Source of the DNA: Streptomyces spectabilis
GTDB lineage: Bacteria > Actinomycetota > Actinomycetes > Streptomycetales > Streptomycetaceae
Length of the DNA: 64,000 nucleotides
Reading direction: 5' to 3'
Assembly: GCF_008704795.1 (NCBI RefSeq)
Contig: NZ_CP023690.1
Coordinates: 5,838,501-5,902,500 of the forward strand
Shown one piece after another: positions 49,182-60,835 of this stretch (position 1 is the stretch's first letter; the number at the start of each line of letters is the position of its first letter). A program made the translations under genes and the position numbers. The notes beneath the pieces are model-generated. The model did not search any database and was not told the origin of the DNA. It worked only from the letters and a program-made list of their open reading frames with translations.

Positions 49182-50200
49182 CACTCGGCCCCGTCGGCGA
49201 GGCGGACCAGCATCTTGCCGGTGTTGGCGCCGCGCAGGACGCCGAGGAACGCCTCGGGTGCCCGCCCGATCCCGTCCACGACGGTCTGCTCCGTCCGCAG
49301 CGAGCCGTCCGCGAGCATCGCGGCCGCCTTCCCCACCCACTCGGGGAACAGGTCGAAGTGGCTGGTCACGAGCATGCCGCGGAGGGACGCCTCCTGCTTG
49401 GCGGCCTGGAAGAGGTTGTTCGGACCGGGGACGGGCGTGGTGCTGTTGTACTCGCTGATCGCGCCGACCATCGCGATGCGGCCCTCCCGGCGGATGGCAC
49501 CGATGGCGGCCTGGAGGTGGTCGCCGCCCACGTTGTCGATGTACACGTCGATGCCGTCGGGCGCGGCCTCGGCGAGCTGTTCGGGCAGGCCGCCCTGCCG
49601 GTAGTCGATCGCGGCGTCGTACCCGAACGTGTCGAGCAGCTTCTTCGTCTTCTCCGGCCCGCCCGCCGAACCGATCACCCGGGACGCGCCGAGCGCCCGC
49701 GCCACCTGCCCCGCGACGCTGCCCACCGCTCCCGCGGCGGCCGACACGAACACGACGTCGCCCTCGCGGACCGGGGCGGTGCGCGTCAGGGCCGCGTACG
49801 CCGTCAGGCCGGTCGTCCCCAGCGGGCCCAGGTACGCGGACGGCGGGACGAGCGAGGTGTCGACCACCGTCGCGGTGGCCGCGTCGACGAGGGCGTACTC
49901 CCGCCAGCCGGCGAAGTGCGTGACCGTCGCGCCGACCGGTATGTCCGGCGAGCCGGAGGCCACGACCTCGCCGACCGCGCTCCCCTCCAGCGGGGCGCCG
50001 AGCTCGAACGGCGGGATGTAGGAGGGCGCGTCGTCCATGCGGCCGCGCATGTACGGGTCCACGGACATCCACAGGTTCCGGACGAGCACCTGGCCCTGCG
50101 GGGCGGTGTCGGGGAGGGCGGTGGTGGCGAGGGCGAAGTCGGTGGGGCGGGGGGTGCCCTGGGGGCGGGCGGCGAGGCGGATCTCCTGGGACTTGGGCAT
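49181..50200 (-). CDS. MDR-family NADP-dependent oxidoreductase (CurA-like)
   Basis: 339 residues, zinc-independent medium-chain dehydrogenase/reductase of the leukotriene B4 dehydrogenase/CurA type, reducing activated double bonds with NADPH. It shows the N-terminal VRNLWMSVDPYMRGRM, then LGPLGTTGLTAYAALTR. The nucleotide motif is VFVSAAAGAVGSVAGQVARA (about 155-174) and YIDNVGGDHLQAAI closes the cofactor site. It lies directly upstream of the quinone reductase-like gene, coupled to it by a one-base overlap, which suggests a joint reductive detoxification role. Confidence 0.94.
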   Translation of the reverse strand: MPKSQEIRLAARPQGTPRPTDFALATTALPDTAPQGQVLVRNLWMSVDPYMRGRMDDAPSYIPPFELGAPLEGSAVGEVVASGSPDIPVGATVTHFAGWREYALVDAATATVVDTSLVPPSAYLGPLGTTGLTAYAALTRTAPVREGDVVFVSAAAGAVGSVAGQVARALGASRVIGSAGGPEKTKKLLDTFGYDAAIDYRQGGLPEQLAEAAPDGIDVYIDNVGGDHLQAAIGAIRREGRIAMVGAISEYNSTTPVPGPNNLFQAAKQEASLRGMLVTSHFDLFPEWVGKAAAMLADGSLRTEQTVVDGIGRAPEAFLGVLRGANTGKMLVRLADGAE

Positions 50201-50567
50201 GGCGGTTGCTCCTGGGGTGGTGGTGGGGTGTGGCCTGGGCGGCTGCCCTGTTCACGGGACTCACCATGCCTGCGGCCGCGCACGAACCACTGACGCCCCA
50301 CGCACGGGCCCCTCCCCACGCCGGGCTCACCCCCACCCACCCGCCCCCGTCGCGCTGCGTCCTCACCTCGACCTTCGGCCCGGCTCCAGAACCGCGCTAA
50401 CGCGCTTGTCCTCAAACGCCGGACGGGCTGAAGGACCTCCGGTGCGGGCCCGCAGACGAGATCCGGCCTGTGCGGGCACCAATCAGCCCGTCCGGCGTTT
50501 GAGGACGAGGCGCGGAGCGCCGATCACCCCGCTGACCAGCCCGGCAAGGGCCACGTAACGTGACCGC
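50201..50567. other. Intergenic gap with inverted dispersed repeat
   Basis: No gene is supported. GTCCTCAAACGCCGGACGGG (50408 onward) and its exact 23-base complement (50484-50506) face each other across 53 bases. These are two copies of the CTCAAACGCCGGA element and could form a large hairpin ending the divergent leaders. The start of the SARP gene follows. Confidence 0.7.
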
Positions 50568-53500
50568 ATGCGATTCGAGGTGCTTGGCCCCCTGGCGGTG
50601 CGTACCGACGACGGCGCCCTCATACCGGTGCCGGAACCGAAGGTGCGGACCCTCCTCGCCGCCCTGCTCGCCCGCACAGGGCACCCCGTCCCGGCGGACA
50701 CCCTCGTGGAGGACCTGTGGGGCGCCGGGAAGCTCCCGGCCAACCCCGCCAACTCCCTCCAGACCAAGGTCTCCCAGCTCCGCCGGGCCATCGGCCGCGA
50801 CACCGTGGCGTACGGCCCCGCGGGCTACCGCCTCGCCCTGGCCGAGGGCGCCACGGACGCGGCCCGCTTCGAGACCCTGACGGCGCGGGCGTACCGCACG
50901 GACACCGGCCCCGCCGAGCAGGCGTCACTCCTGACCGGCGCCCTGGCCCTCTGGCGCGGCCCCGCCTACGCCGACTTCCCCGACGCGGACTTCGCCCGTG
51001 CCGTCGCCGCGCGCCTGGAGGAGCAGCGCCTCACCGCCCAGGAGACCCTGGCGGAAGCCCGCCTGGCCCTCGGCGAACACGCCCTGCTGGCCGACGACCT
51101 CACGGACCTGGTGGCCCGCGAACCGTTGCGCGAGCGGTTGCGCGCGGCCCACATGCGCGCCCTCTACCGCGCGGGCCGCCCCAGCGAGGCCCTGGCCGCC
51201 TACCAGGACCTGCGCACCCGCCTCGCCGACGAACTCGGCACCGACCCCGGCCCTGAACTCGCCGCCCTGCACGAGGCGATCCTGCGCCAGGACCCCGGCC
51301 TCGCGCCCCCGCCCACCGCCGCGGCGGCAGCTCCCGCCGCGGCACCCCCGCGCACCAACCTCCCCGCCGCCACCACCCGGCTCGTCGGTCGAGCCGACGC
51401 CGTGACGCGCGTCCGCGAACTGGTGCGCCGCGAACGCCTGGTGACCCTCACCGGGCCCGGCGGCGTCGGCAAGACCCGCCTCGCCCTGGAGGCCGCAGCC
51501 GACCTCATGGACGACTTCCCCGACGGCATCTGGCTTGTCGAACTGGCCGGAACGACGGCGGACGGGGTCCTGGAGGCCGTGGCGTCGGCAGTGGGGGTCC
51601 GCGAGGACGAGGCCGCCCGCCAGGCATTCGAGGACGAGCCCGCGGCGGCACCGGCGGGCGGCCCGGCACCGGCGGGCGGCCCGGCGCCGGGCCCTCAGGA
51701 CGGCGCGGGCCCGGGGAATCCCCGGCAGGCGCATCTCACCCGGGCCCTCGCCGCCCGTCGCGCGCTGCTGCTTCTCGATAACTGCGAACACGTCCTCGAC
51801 ACCGCCGCCGACCTCGTCGCCCACCTCCTCCGCCGCGCCCCACACCTGCACGTCCTCACCACCAGCCAGGAACCCCTCGCCCTCAGCGGCGAGACCCTGG
51901 AGGCCGTCGTACCGCTCGGCGAGGACGAGGCGGTGCGGCTGTTCGCCGAGCGGGCCGCGGCCACCGCGCCCGGCTTCGTCCTGAGCGACGACAACCGCGA
52001 GGCCGCCGCCCTCATCTGCCGCCGTCTCGACGGCATCCCCCTCGCCGTCGAACTCGCCGCGACCCGCGTCCGCGCCCTCGGTGTGCACGCCCTCGCCGAC
52101 CGGCTGCACGACCGCTTCCGCCTCCTCAACCAGGTGCGCCGCGACGCCCCGGCCCGGCAGCGCACCCTGCGCGCGATGATCGACTGGAGCTGGGAGCTGC
52201 TGTCCGCGCCGGAGCGCCGCGCCCTGCGCCAACTGGCCGTCTTCCGCGGGGGCTTCACCCTGGAGAGCGCGGAGGCCGTCCTGGGGGAGGACGAGGCCGG
52301 GGGTGACCCCGTGCTCGACCTCGTCGCCCGGCTCCTCGACCGCTCCCTCCTGGCGACCGCAGGGACCGGCCCCGACGGCGGCGGCCCCGTCCGTCACCGC
52401 CTCCTCGAATCCGTCGCCGCGTACAGCCTCGAACGCCTCGCGGAGGCAGGCGAGTCGAAGGATGTGGCACGGCACCACGCCCACCACTACACCGACCTCG
52501 CCGAACGCGCCGCGCCCGCCCTGCACGGCCCCGACCAGCGGCACTGGCTGCGCCGCCTCGACGCCGAGACCGTGAACCTGCGCGCCGCCCTCGACTGGGC
52601 CGCCGCCGAGGCCGACACCCCGCTGGCGCTCCGCCTCGTCAACGCCCTGACCTGGTACTGGTATCTGCGCGGCCGCCTCACCGAAGCCATCCGCTCCCTC
52701 GCCGTCGCCCTGAGCCTGCCCGCCGCGCACGGGCCCGCGCGGGCCTCCGCCGCCGCGGCCCGCGGCGCCTTCTCGCTCCTCGCCGGGGAGAGCACGTGCG
52801 CCCACGGCTCCGCGTGCGTCCACGACACTGACGACACCGGCACCGGCACCGGCACCGGCACCGACGGCGCCGACGCCCGCTCCGGCTGGCTGCTCGCCTT
52901 CGCCCGCTGCGGCTTCGACCGCACCCCCGAGGAGGGGCGGCGCGTCGACGCGCTCCTCGCCGAGTTCCGCGCGGCGGGCGACCGCTGGGGCGAGGCCGCC
53001 ACGCTCAGCACCCGTGCCACCCGCGCCCTGTACGCCGGCGACCTCGCGGTCCTGCGCCGCGACGCCACCCTCGCCGCCGGCCTCTTCGGCCAATTGGGCG
53101 ACCGCTGGGGACAGTTGCAGTCCTCCGAACAGCTCGGCGTGCTCGCCGAGATCACCGCCGACTACGCCGGGGCCGCCCGCCTCCAGCACGACGGCGTCCG
53201 GGGCGCCGAGGAACTCGAACTCTGGACCGAGGTCTCCTTCCGCCTCTCCCGGCTCGGCCGCCTCGCCCTGCTCACCGGCGACGACACCCGCGCCACCGAC
53301 CACCACGAACGCGCCGCCCGGCTCGCCGCCCGGCAGTCCCACCGGCCCGCCCAGCAGTTCGCCGAGACCGGCCTCGCCCTCGGCGCCCGCCGCCGCGGCG
53401 ACCTGGACACCGCCGAACGCCTCCTGCTGCCCTGGCTCGACTTCAACCGCCGCTTCGGCATCTCCTCCGGCGCCGCGCTGATCCTCGCCCAACTCGGCTA

Positions 53501-53861
53501 CGTCGCCGAACAGCGGGGCGACGCCGCCCGCGCCGCCCACCTCCACCGCGAAGGCCTCGACGCCGCCCGCGACACCGGTGACAACCGCGCCGTCGCCCTC
53601 GCCCTCGAAGGCCTCGCGGGCGCCCACGCCCTCGCGGGCACCCACGCGGAAGCCGCCGCCCTCCTCGGCCGGGCCGCCGCGCTCCGCGCCGCCGAGGGCG
53701 CCCCGCTGCCAGGGGCCGAGCGCGCCGACGTCGACCGCGCCACGGCCCGCGGCCGCACCGGCCTCGGCGCCGAGGCCTTCGACACCGCCTTCACGACCGC
53801 TTTCGACGCGGCCCGCGCACGGGGGGCGGCAGCCGCGCCCCCCGGCACCGCGGGCGGCTAG
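50568..53861 (+). CDS. AfsR/SARP-type transcriptional regulator with NB-ARC and TPR domains
   Basis: 1097 residues. An OmpR-like winged helix (about 1-92; VLGPLAVRTDDGALIPVPEP, VEDLWGAGKLP) and a BTAD domain (about 95-243) form the SARP module. An NB-ARC ATPase follows, with P-loop LTGPGGVGKTRLALEAA (about 290) and LLLLDNCEHVLDTAADL (about 400). A TPR-rich C-terminal half follows to about 1085. Slippage-prone runs exist: GGPAPAGGPAPG and GTGTGTGTD. SARPs activate biosynthetic gene clusters, and the ATPase/TPR part gates the activity. No biosynthetic cluster is adjacent. The stop shares CTAG with the convergent rocD stop. Confidence 0.93.
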   Translation: MRFEVLGPLAVRTDDGALIPVPEPKVRTLLAALLARTGHPVPADTLVEDLWGAGKLPANPANSLQTKVSQLRRAIGRDTVAYGPAGYRLALAEGATDAARFETLTARAYRTDTGPAEQASLLTGALALWRGPAYADFPDADFARAVAARLEEQRLTAQETLAEARLALGEHALLADDLTDLVAREPLRERLRAAHMRALYRAGRPSEALAAYQDLRTRLADELGTDPGPELAALHEAILRQDPGLAPPPTAAAAAPAAAPPRTNLPAATTRLVGRADAVTRVRELVRRERLVTLTGPGGVGKTRLALEAAADLMDDFPDGIWLVELAGTTADGVLEAVASAVGVREDEAARQAFEDEPAAAPAGGPAPAGGPAPGPQDGAGPGNPRQAHLTRALAARRALLLLDNCEHVLDTAADLVAHLLRRAPHLHVLTTSQEPLALSGETLEAVVPLGEDEAVRLFAERAAATAPGFVLSDDNREAAALICRRLDGIPLAVELAATRVRALGVHALADRLHDRFRLLNQVRRDAPARQRTLRAMIDWSWELLSAPERRALRQLAVFRGGFTLESAEAVLGEDEAGGDPVLDLVARLLDRSLLATAGTGPDGGGPVRHRLLESVAAYSLERLAEAGESKDVARHHAHHYTDLAERAAPALHGPDQRHWLRRLDAETVNLRAALDWAAAEADTPLALRLVNALTWYWYLRGRLTEAIRSLAVALSLPAAHGPARASAAAARGAFSLLAGESTCAHGSACVHDTDDTGTGTGTGTDGADARSGWLLAFARCGFDRTPEEGRRVDALLAEFRAAGDRWGEAATLSTRATRALYAGDLAVLRRDATLAAGLFGQLGDRWGQLQSSEQLGVLAEITADYAGAARLQHDGVRGAEELELWTEVSFRLSRLGRLALLTGDDTRATDHHERAARLAARQSHRPAQQFAETGLALGARRRGDLDTAERLLLPWLDFNRRFGISSGAALILAQLGYVAEQRGDAARAAHLHREGLDAARDTGDNRAVALALEGLAGAHALAGTHAEAAALLGRAAALRAAEGAPLPGAERADVDRATARGRTGLGAEAFDTAFTTAFDAARARGAAAAPPGTAGG

Positions 53862-55060
53862 CCGAGCACCGCCCGGAGCTGGTCGAGGCCCCAGTCCAGG
53901 TCCTCCTTGCTGATCACCAGCGGGGGAGCGATCCGGATCGTCGAGCCGTGGGTGTCCTTCACCAGGACACCGCGCTCCATCAGCTTCTCGGAGATCTCCC
54001 GGCCCGTGCCGTGCGACGGGTCGATGTCGACGCCCGCCCACAGGCCGCGCCCGCGCACCTCCACGACCTTCCCGGAGCCCGCGAGCAGGCCCAGCTCCGC
54101 GTGCAGATGCTCGCCCAGCTCCGTCGCCCGCTGCTGGAACTCGCCCGTCTCCAGCATCGCGACGACCTCCAGGGCCACCGCGCACGCCAGCGGATTGCCG
54201 CCGAACGTCGAGCCGTGCTCACCCGGCCGGAACACCCCGAGCACGTCCGCGTCCGCCACCACCGCCGACACCGGCACCACGCCGCCGCCCAGCGCCTTGC
54301 CCAGCAGATACACGTCCGGCACCACGTCCTCGTGCTCGCACGCGAACGTCCGCCCCGTCCGGCCGAGCCCCGACTGGATCTCGTCCGCGACGAAAAGGAC
54401 CCCGCGCTCGCGCGTCAACTCCCGCACCCCCGGCAGATAGCCGGGCGGCGGCACCAGCACCCCGGCCTCACCCTGGACCGGCTCGATGAGCACCGCCACC
54501 GTGTCCTCCGTGACGGCGTCCCGGAGCGCCCCCAGATCACCGAACGGCACGATGTCGAAGCCCGGCGTGTACGGGCCGTAGTCCGCCCGGGCCTCGGGGT
54601 CCGTGGAGAAGCTGACGATGGTCGTCGTACGGCCGTGGAAGTTGTTCGCCGCCACCACGATGCGGGCCCGGCCCTCGGGCACGCCCTTGACGCGGTAGCC
54701 CCACTTCCGGGCGGTCTTCACCGCCGTCTCCACGGCCTCCGCGCCCGTGTTCATCGGCAGCACCATCTCCTTGCCGCACAGCCGGGCGAGCCGTGCGCAG
54801 AACTCCGCGAAACGGTCGTGGTGGAACGCGCGTGACGTCAGCGTCACCCGCCCCAGCTGTTCCTTGGCGGCCTCGATGAGGCGTTCGTTGCCGTGGCCGA
54901 AGTTGAGCGCGGAGTAGCCGGCGAGCATGTCGAGGTACCGGCGGCCCTCGACGTCCGTCATCCACGCGCCCTCCGCCGACGCGACGACGACGGGCAGGGG
55001 GTGGTAATTGTGCGCGCTGTGCGCTTCGGCCGAGGCGATGAGGTCTTCCGTAGCGGTCAC
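53858..55060 (-). CDS. rocD: Ornithine aminotransferase
   Basis: PLP-dependent class-III aminotransferase, converting ornithine and 2-oxoglutarate to glutamate semialdehyde and glutamate. 400 residues from GTG 55060 with GGAGACC. The key motifs are SAHNYHPLPVVVASAEGAWM (ornithine-specific N-terminus), MNTGAEAVETAVKTARKWGY, NNFHGRTTTIVSF, FVADEIQSGLGRTG and YLLGKALGGGVVPVSA with the PLP lysine. The usual length and motif set make the assignment secure. It overlaps the convergent SARP gene by 4 bases. Confidence 0.96.
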   Translation of the reverse strand: MTATEDLIASAEAHSAHNYHPLPVVVASAEGAWMTDVEGRRYLDMLAGYSALNFGHGNERLIEAAKEQLGRVTLTSRAFHHDRFAEFCARLARLCGKEMVLPMNTGAEAVETAVKTARKWGYRVKGVPEGRARIVVAANNFHGRTTTIVSFSTDPEARADYGPYTPGFDIVPFGDLGALRDAVTEDTVAVLIEPVQGEAGVLVPPPGYLPGVRELTRERGVLFVADEIQSGLGRTGRTFACEHEDVVPDVYLLGKALGGGVVPVSAVVADADVLGVFRPGEHGSTFGGNPLACAVALEVVAMLETGEFQQRATELGEHLHAELGLLAGSGKVVEVRGRGLWAGVDIDPSHGTGREISEKLMERGVLVKDTHGSTIRIAPPLVISKEDLDWGLDQLRAVLG

Positions 55061-55199
55061 GGGGTCTCCGTTTCTCACGTTCGCACGTCGTTGTGCGATT
55101 CCTACGGCTACTAACGGCGCAAGGAGGTTCTCGCGTGTCGTAGGGGACGGGGCGGGTTCGTGGCCCAATACCTATCGTCGCTCGCTCCGGGAGCGAACC

Positions 55200-55226
55200 C
55201 TGACACGGTGGCCTGACCGTTACTCT
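55200..55226 (+). promoter_or_regulatory. Possible glyA promoter
   Basis: CTGACA (55200-55205) and TACTCT (55221-55226) lie 15 bases apart, just upstream of the riboswitch. The spacing is short, so the assignment is tentative. Confidence 0.35.
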
Positions 55227-55235
55227 GGTTTCCAC

Positions 55236-55318
55236 AGCGCGGCGACTGGCGCACAGGGAATCGACCCTGAGGAAGCCGTGCGAGGCAGAACCTTCGAGGT
55301 GCCGAACGCCTGGGCACC
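55236..55318 (+). promoter_or_regulatory. ZTP-type (pfl) riboswitch upstream of glyA
   Basis: The leader has the two conserved blocks of the ZTP/ZMP riboswitch: GCGGCGACTGGCGCACAGGG (starting 55239) with pairing CAGGG/CCCTG, then AGGAAGCCG. A variable stem (CGAGGCAGAACCTTCG region) follows, and the 3' block GCCGAACGCCTGGGCA (55301-55316). ZTP signals purine/folate shortage and such riboswitches commonly precede glyA, folD and purH. The glyA start is about 47 bases downstream. Confidence 0.85.
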
Positions 55319-55364
55319 CCGGGACAACGACCGGACACCATCACCGCTCGCCCCGGAGGACGCC

Positions 55365-56660
<1,296 letters not shown>

Positions 56661-56712
56661 CCCCCGTTCCCCCGGTGCGGGGCGCTGTGCTGGGGGCACG
56701 CCCTCGTTAATA

Positions 56713-56772
56713 GTTGCTCGGCGCCCGGGGCTGTGCCCACCCGTCCCGCCCTGCGGGACGATTGCCCACAGC
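56713..56772 (+). repeat. Dispersed hairpin element, copy 2
   Basis: It is nearly identical to 6092-6151: stem CGTCCCG/CGGGACG with loop CCCTG and outer GCTGTG/CACAGC. It stands 53 bases after glyA and probably acts as its terminator. Confidence 0.85.
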
Positions 56773-56786
56773 AAGTCAGGTCTGCC

Positions 56787-57422
56787 TCAGGCGAGTGACG
56801 CGCGGCGTTGGTAGTAGAGCGTCGCCGCCGCTCCCGCGAGGGCTCCCGCCCCCGCGCCGGGTATCACCCAGGGCCAGCCCCAGCCCGTGTCCGGGGCGGG
56901 CTTCGCCGTGGGGGTGGTCCCGGCTCGGTAGGGCGTGGACGGGGAGATGCCCGCAGAGCCGTCGTCCGACTGCTTGCCCAGGACGTGAAGGGACTTGAGG
57001 AGGGCGCGCAGGGCGCCGGGGCGGGCCGCCTTGTGCCACGTGCCGGTCATGGACTCCACGTCCGTGGAGGTGTGGATCCAGACCGGGCCCTTCCCGCCCG
57101 GATACACCCGGTCCACCCGCCAGGGGCGCACGTCGTGGACCAGCCAGGTGACATTGATCTGGCGGCCCGCCCCCACGCCCAGGCCCGGCGGGCGCTCACG
57201 GGTGCCCTCGGTGTCCTTGCCCAGGTGGCCCAGGAGGCTCTCCAGGCGGTCGTACTCCTCGTCGGCGTAATACAGCGATGCCGTCTCCGTGCTTTCCGGG
57301 GAGGTGACGATCACGCTGGTCGGGCCGCCCGCCGACGCGCTGGGTGTGCCCAGGAACAGCGCCATGACCAGCAGCGCCCCCGTCGTCGTCAGTCGCCTCG
57401 CCGTGCTCCTTCGGATGCGCAT
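56787..57422 (-). CDS. Exported single-span membrane protein of the sigma-factor operon
   Basis: 211 residues from ATG 57422 with AGGGGG. The signal sequence (about 1-32; GALLVMALFLGTPSASAGG) is followed by an extracellular domain (LYYADEEYDRLESLLGHLG, INVTWLVHDVRPWRVDRVYP, VWIHTSTDVESMTGTWHKA) and a C-terminal anchor (WPWVIPGAGAGALAGAAATL with basic end YYQRRASLA). Its own ECF-type promoter lies inside the upstream gene. It may be an envelope protein under control of the sigma factor. Function unknown. Confidence 0.82.
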   Translation of the reverse strand: MRIRRSTARRLTTTGALLVMALFLGTPSASAGGPTSVIVTSPESTETASLYYADEEYDRLESLLGHLGKDTEGTRERPPGLGVGAGRQINVTWLVHDVRPWRVDRVYPGGKGPVWIHTSTDVESMTGTWHKAARPGALRALLKSLHVLGKQSDDGSAGISPSTPYRAGTTPTAKPAPDTGWGWPWVIPGAGAGALAGAAATLYYQRRASLA

Positions 57423-58316
57423 GTCCGGCCCCCTGTGACTGGTGGGCGCGGACCCTCCGCGCCGCCGTCGCACTTCACTTCTGGTACACCGGCCGACCGC
57501 GGCGCGTTCCCATCCGGCCCGGCCGATTTCGCCACCTCCATCGCCCGCCGCTTCGACGGCACCCCCTCAAGGCGCAGCGTCAGCCGGCCGTCGGTCCACA
57601 GGAGCGTCGGACCGGCCGCCCGCACCGTGCGGAACCACCGCTCGCCGGATGCCTCCCGCAGCCAGAACTCCAGGCGGTGCGGGCGCGCGAACCACAGGGC
57701 GGGGGCACCGCCGCCCAGGTCGACCCACTCGGGGTCGCCCTTGATCAGCTTGCTGAAGCCCGGGTCGAGGGGGGCGGGGAACTCGTCCAGGCGGACCGTG
57801 CCCCCGCCCTCCGCGCGCCAGCACAGGGTGATCAGCGAGCGGTCGCGCGGGGCGCGCGTCACCGTCACCCCGTCCGGCGCGCCGAGCGCCCGCGGCACCA
57901 CGGGCCGCAGCCCCGCGTCGCGGGCGGCCCGCGCCAAGGACACCGAAGGCCCCGAGCAGCCGGGCGGGCCGCCGGAGCGCGGCGGCGGCGACGGGTCGTA
58001 CCGCACCTCGACGCCGCCGAAGTCGAACCAGTCGACGACGGCGGCCCGCACCGGAGGCGTCAGCGCGAGGACCGCGAGCAGGCCGCACACCGACGCGGCG
58101 AGGGCCCGCCGACGTGCCCGCAGGGCCCGGCGCAGGCGCCGCGCGGACTCGCGGAGCCGGTCCCGGGGGCCGGGGCGCCGCACGAGGGCGCCCTCGGCGG
58201 CGATCTGCGCCAGGACCCGCTCGACCATCGTCTCGCCGCTCTCCGGCCGGTCGAGCGCCCGCCCCAGCGCCCGCAGCTCGTCGGGCAGCTCCCCGCCGGG
58301 GCGCTCCCGCTCCGGC

Positions 58317-58333
<17 letters not shown>
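57389..58333 (-). CDS. Single-span membrane protein, putative anti-sigma factor
   Basis: 314 residues from GTG 58333 (GTG 58324 also possible). The start lies inside the end of the sigma factor gene, so the two are translationally coupled. Residues 1-85 form a charged helical cytoplasmic part (DELRALGRALDRPESGETMV). One membrane helix lies at about 87-105 (AASVCGLLAVLALTPPV). The outer domain of about 190 residues is beta-rich (WFDFGGVEVRYDPSPPP, TRAPRDRSLITLCWRAEGGG). Position and topology suggest an anti-sigma factor, but no zinc-binding motif (HxxxCxxC) is seen. Its 3' end overlaps the next gene's leader and start by 34 bases. Confidence 0.78.
57482..57511 (-). promoter_or_regulatory. ECF sigma promoter for the 57422 gene
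   Basis: On the minus strand GGGAAC (57511-57506), 16 bases, then GTGTACCA (57489-57482). It is identical in boxes and spacing to the promoter of the sigma factor gene at 58979-59008. It lies inside the putative anti-sigma gene, about 60 bases before the start at 57422. Confidence 0.75.
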
Positions 58334-60150
<1,817 letters not shown>

Positions 60151-60180
60151 GCTCCACCCGAGCACAGGCCGAGCAGCACA

Positions 60181-60204
60181 GCCGCCGTACCACGGCACGG
60201 CGGC
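60181..60204 (+). terminator. trpS terminator hairpin
   Basis: GCCGCCGT (60181-60188) pairs with ACGGCGGC (60197-60204), 8 bp with an 8-base loop, 31 bases after the trpS stop. The downstream gene starts 37 bases later, so some read-through is likely. Confidence 0.6.
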
Positions 60205-60240
60205 ACCCCCCTGCCCATCACACGACGACAGGAGTACGAC

Positions 60241-60813
60241 GTGGGGACCGTAACGATCGGTGTGTCGATCGCGGTCCCGGAGCCACACGGCAGCCTGCTC
60301 CAGGAGCTGCGTGCGGGCTTCGGTGACCCCGCCGCGCACGGCATCCCCACGCACGTCACGCTGTTGCCGCCGACCGAGGTGGCCGCCGCCGCGGTGCCCG
60401 CCGTCGAGAACCACCTCGTGTCGGTGGCCGCGGCGGGCAGGCCGTTCCCGATGCGGCTCTCCGGCACCGGCACGTTCCGGCCGCTCTCGCCCGTCGTCTT
60501 CGTCCAGGTCGTCGAGGGCGGCTCCGCCTGCTCCTGGCTCCAGGAGCGGGTCCGCGCCACGTCGGGGCCGCTCGCGCGCGAACTGCAGTTCCCGTACCAC
60601 CCGCACGTCACCGTCGCCCACGGCATCGCCGACGAGGCCATGGACCGGGCGTACGAGGAGCTCGCCGACTACGAGGCCGAGTGGCCCTGCACCGGCTTCG
60701 CGCTCTACGAGCAGGGGGCGGACGGGGTGTGGCGCAAGCTGCGCGAGTTCGCCTTCGGCGGGTCCACGGTGCCGCCGCAGGCGGCGGCCCGGGACACCCT
60801 GCCCGCGCGCTGA
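60241..60813 (+). CDS. 2'-5' RNA ligase/cyclic phosphodiesterase superfamily protein
   Basis: 190 residues from GTG 60241 with CAGGAG 7 bases upstream. Two H-x-T-type motifs are present: PTHVTLLPP (about residue 37) and HPHVTVAHG (about 121), with the two catalytic histidines of the 2H phosphoesterase superfamily. Such proteins hydrolyse cyclic or 2',5'-linked nucleotides or act on tRNA-splicing products. The exact substrate is not predictable here. It follows trpS on the same strand and is probably cotranscribed in part. Confidence 0.92.
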   Translation: MGTVTIGVSIAVPEPHGSLLQELRAGFGDPAAHGIPTHVTLLPPTEVAAAAVPAVENHLVSVAAAGRPFPMRLSGTGTFRPLSPVVFVQVVEGGSACSWLQERVRATSGPLARELQFPYHPHVTVAHGIADEAMDRAYEELADYEAEWPCTGFALYEQGADGVWRKLREFAFGGSTVPPQAAARDTLPAR

Positions 60814-60835
60814 GGAGCCCGCGGGCGCGCCGCGC

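Noticed and set aside
50925..54185. 1086-residue minus-strand frame opposite the SARP gene
   Set aside because: The SARP frame has clear winged-helix, NB-ARC and TPR motifs; the antisense frame is low-complexity Gly/Ala/Glu.
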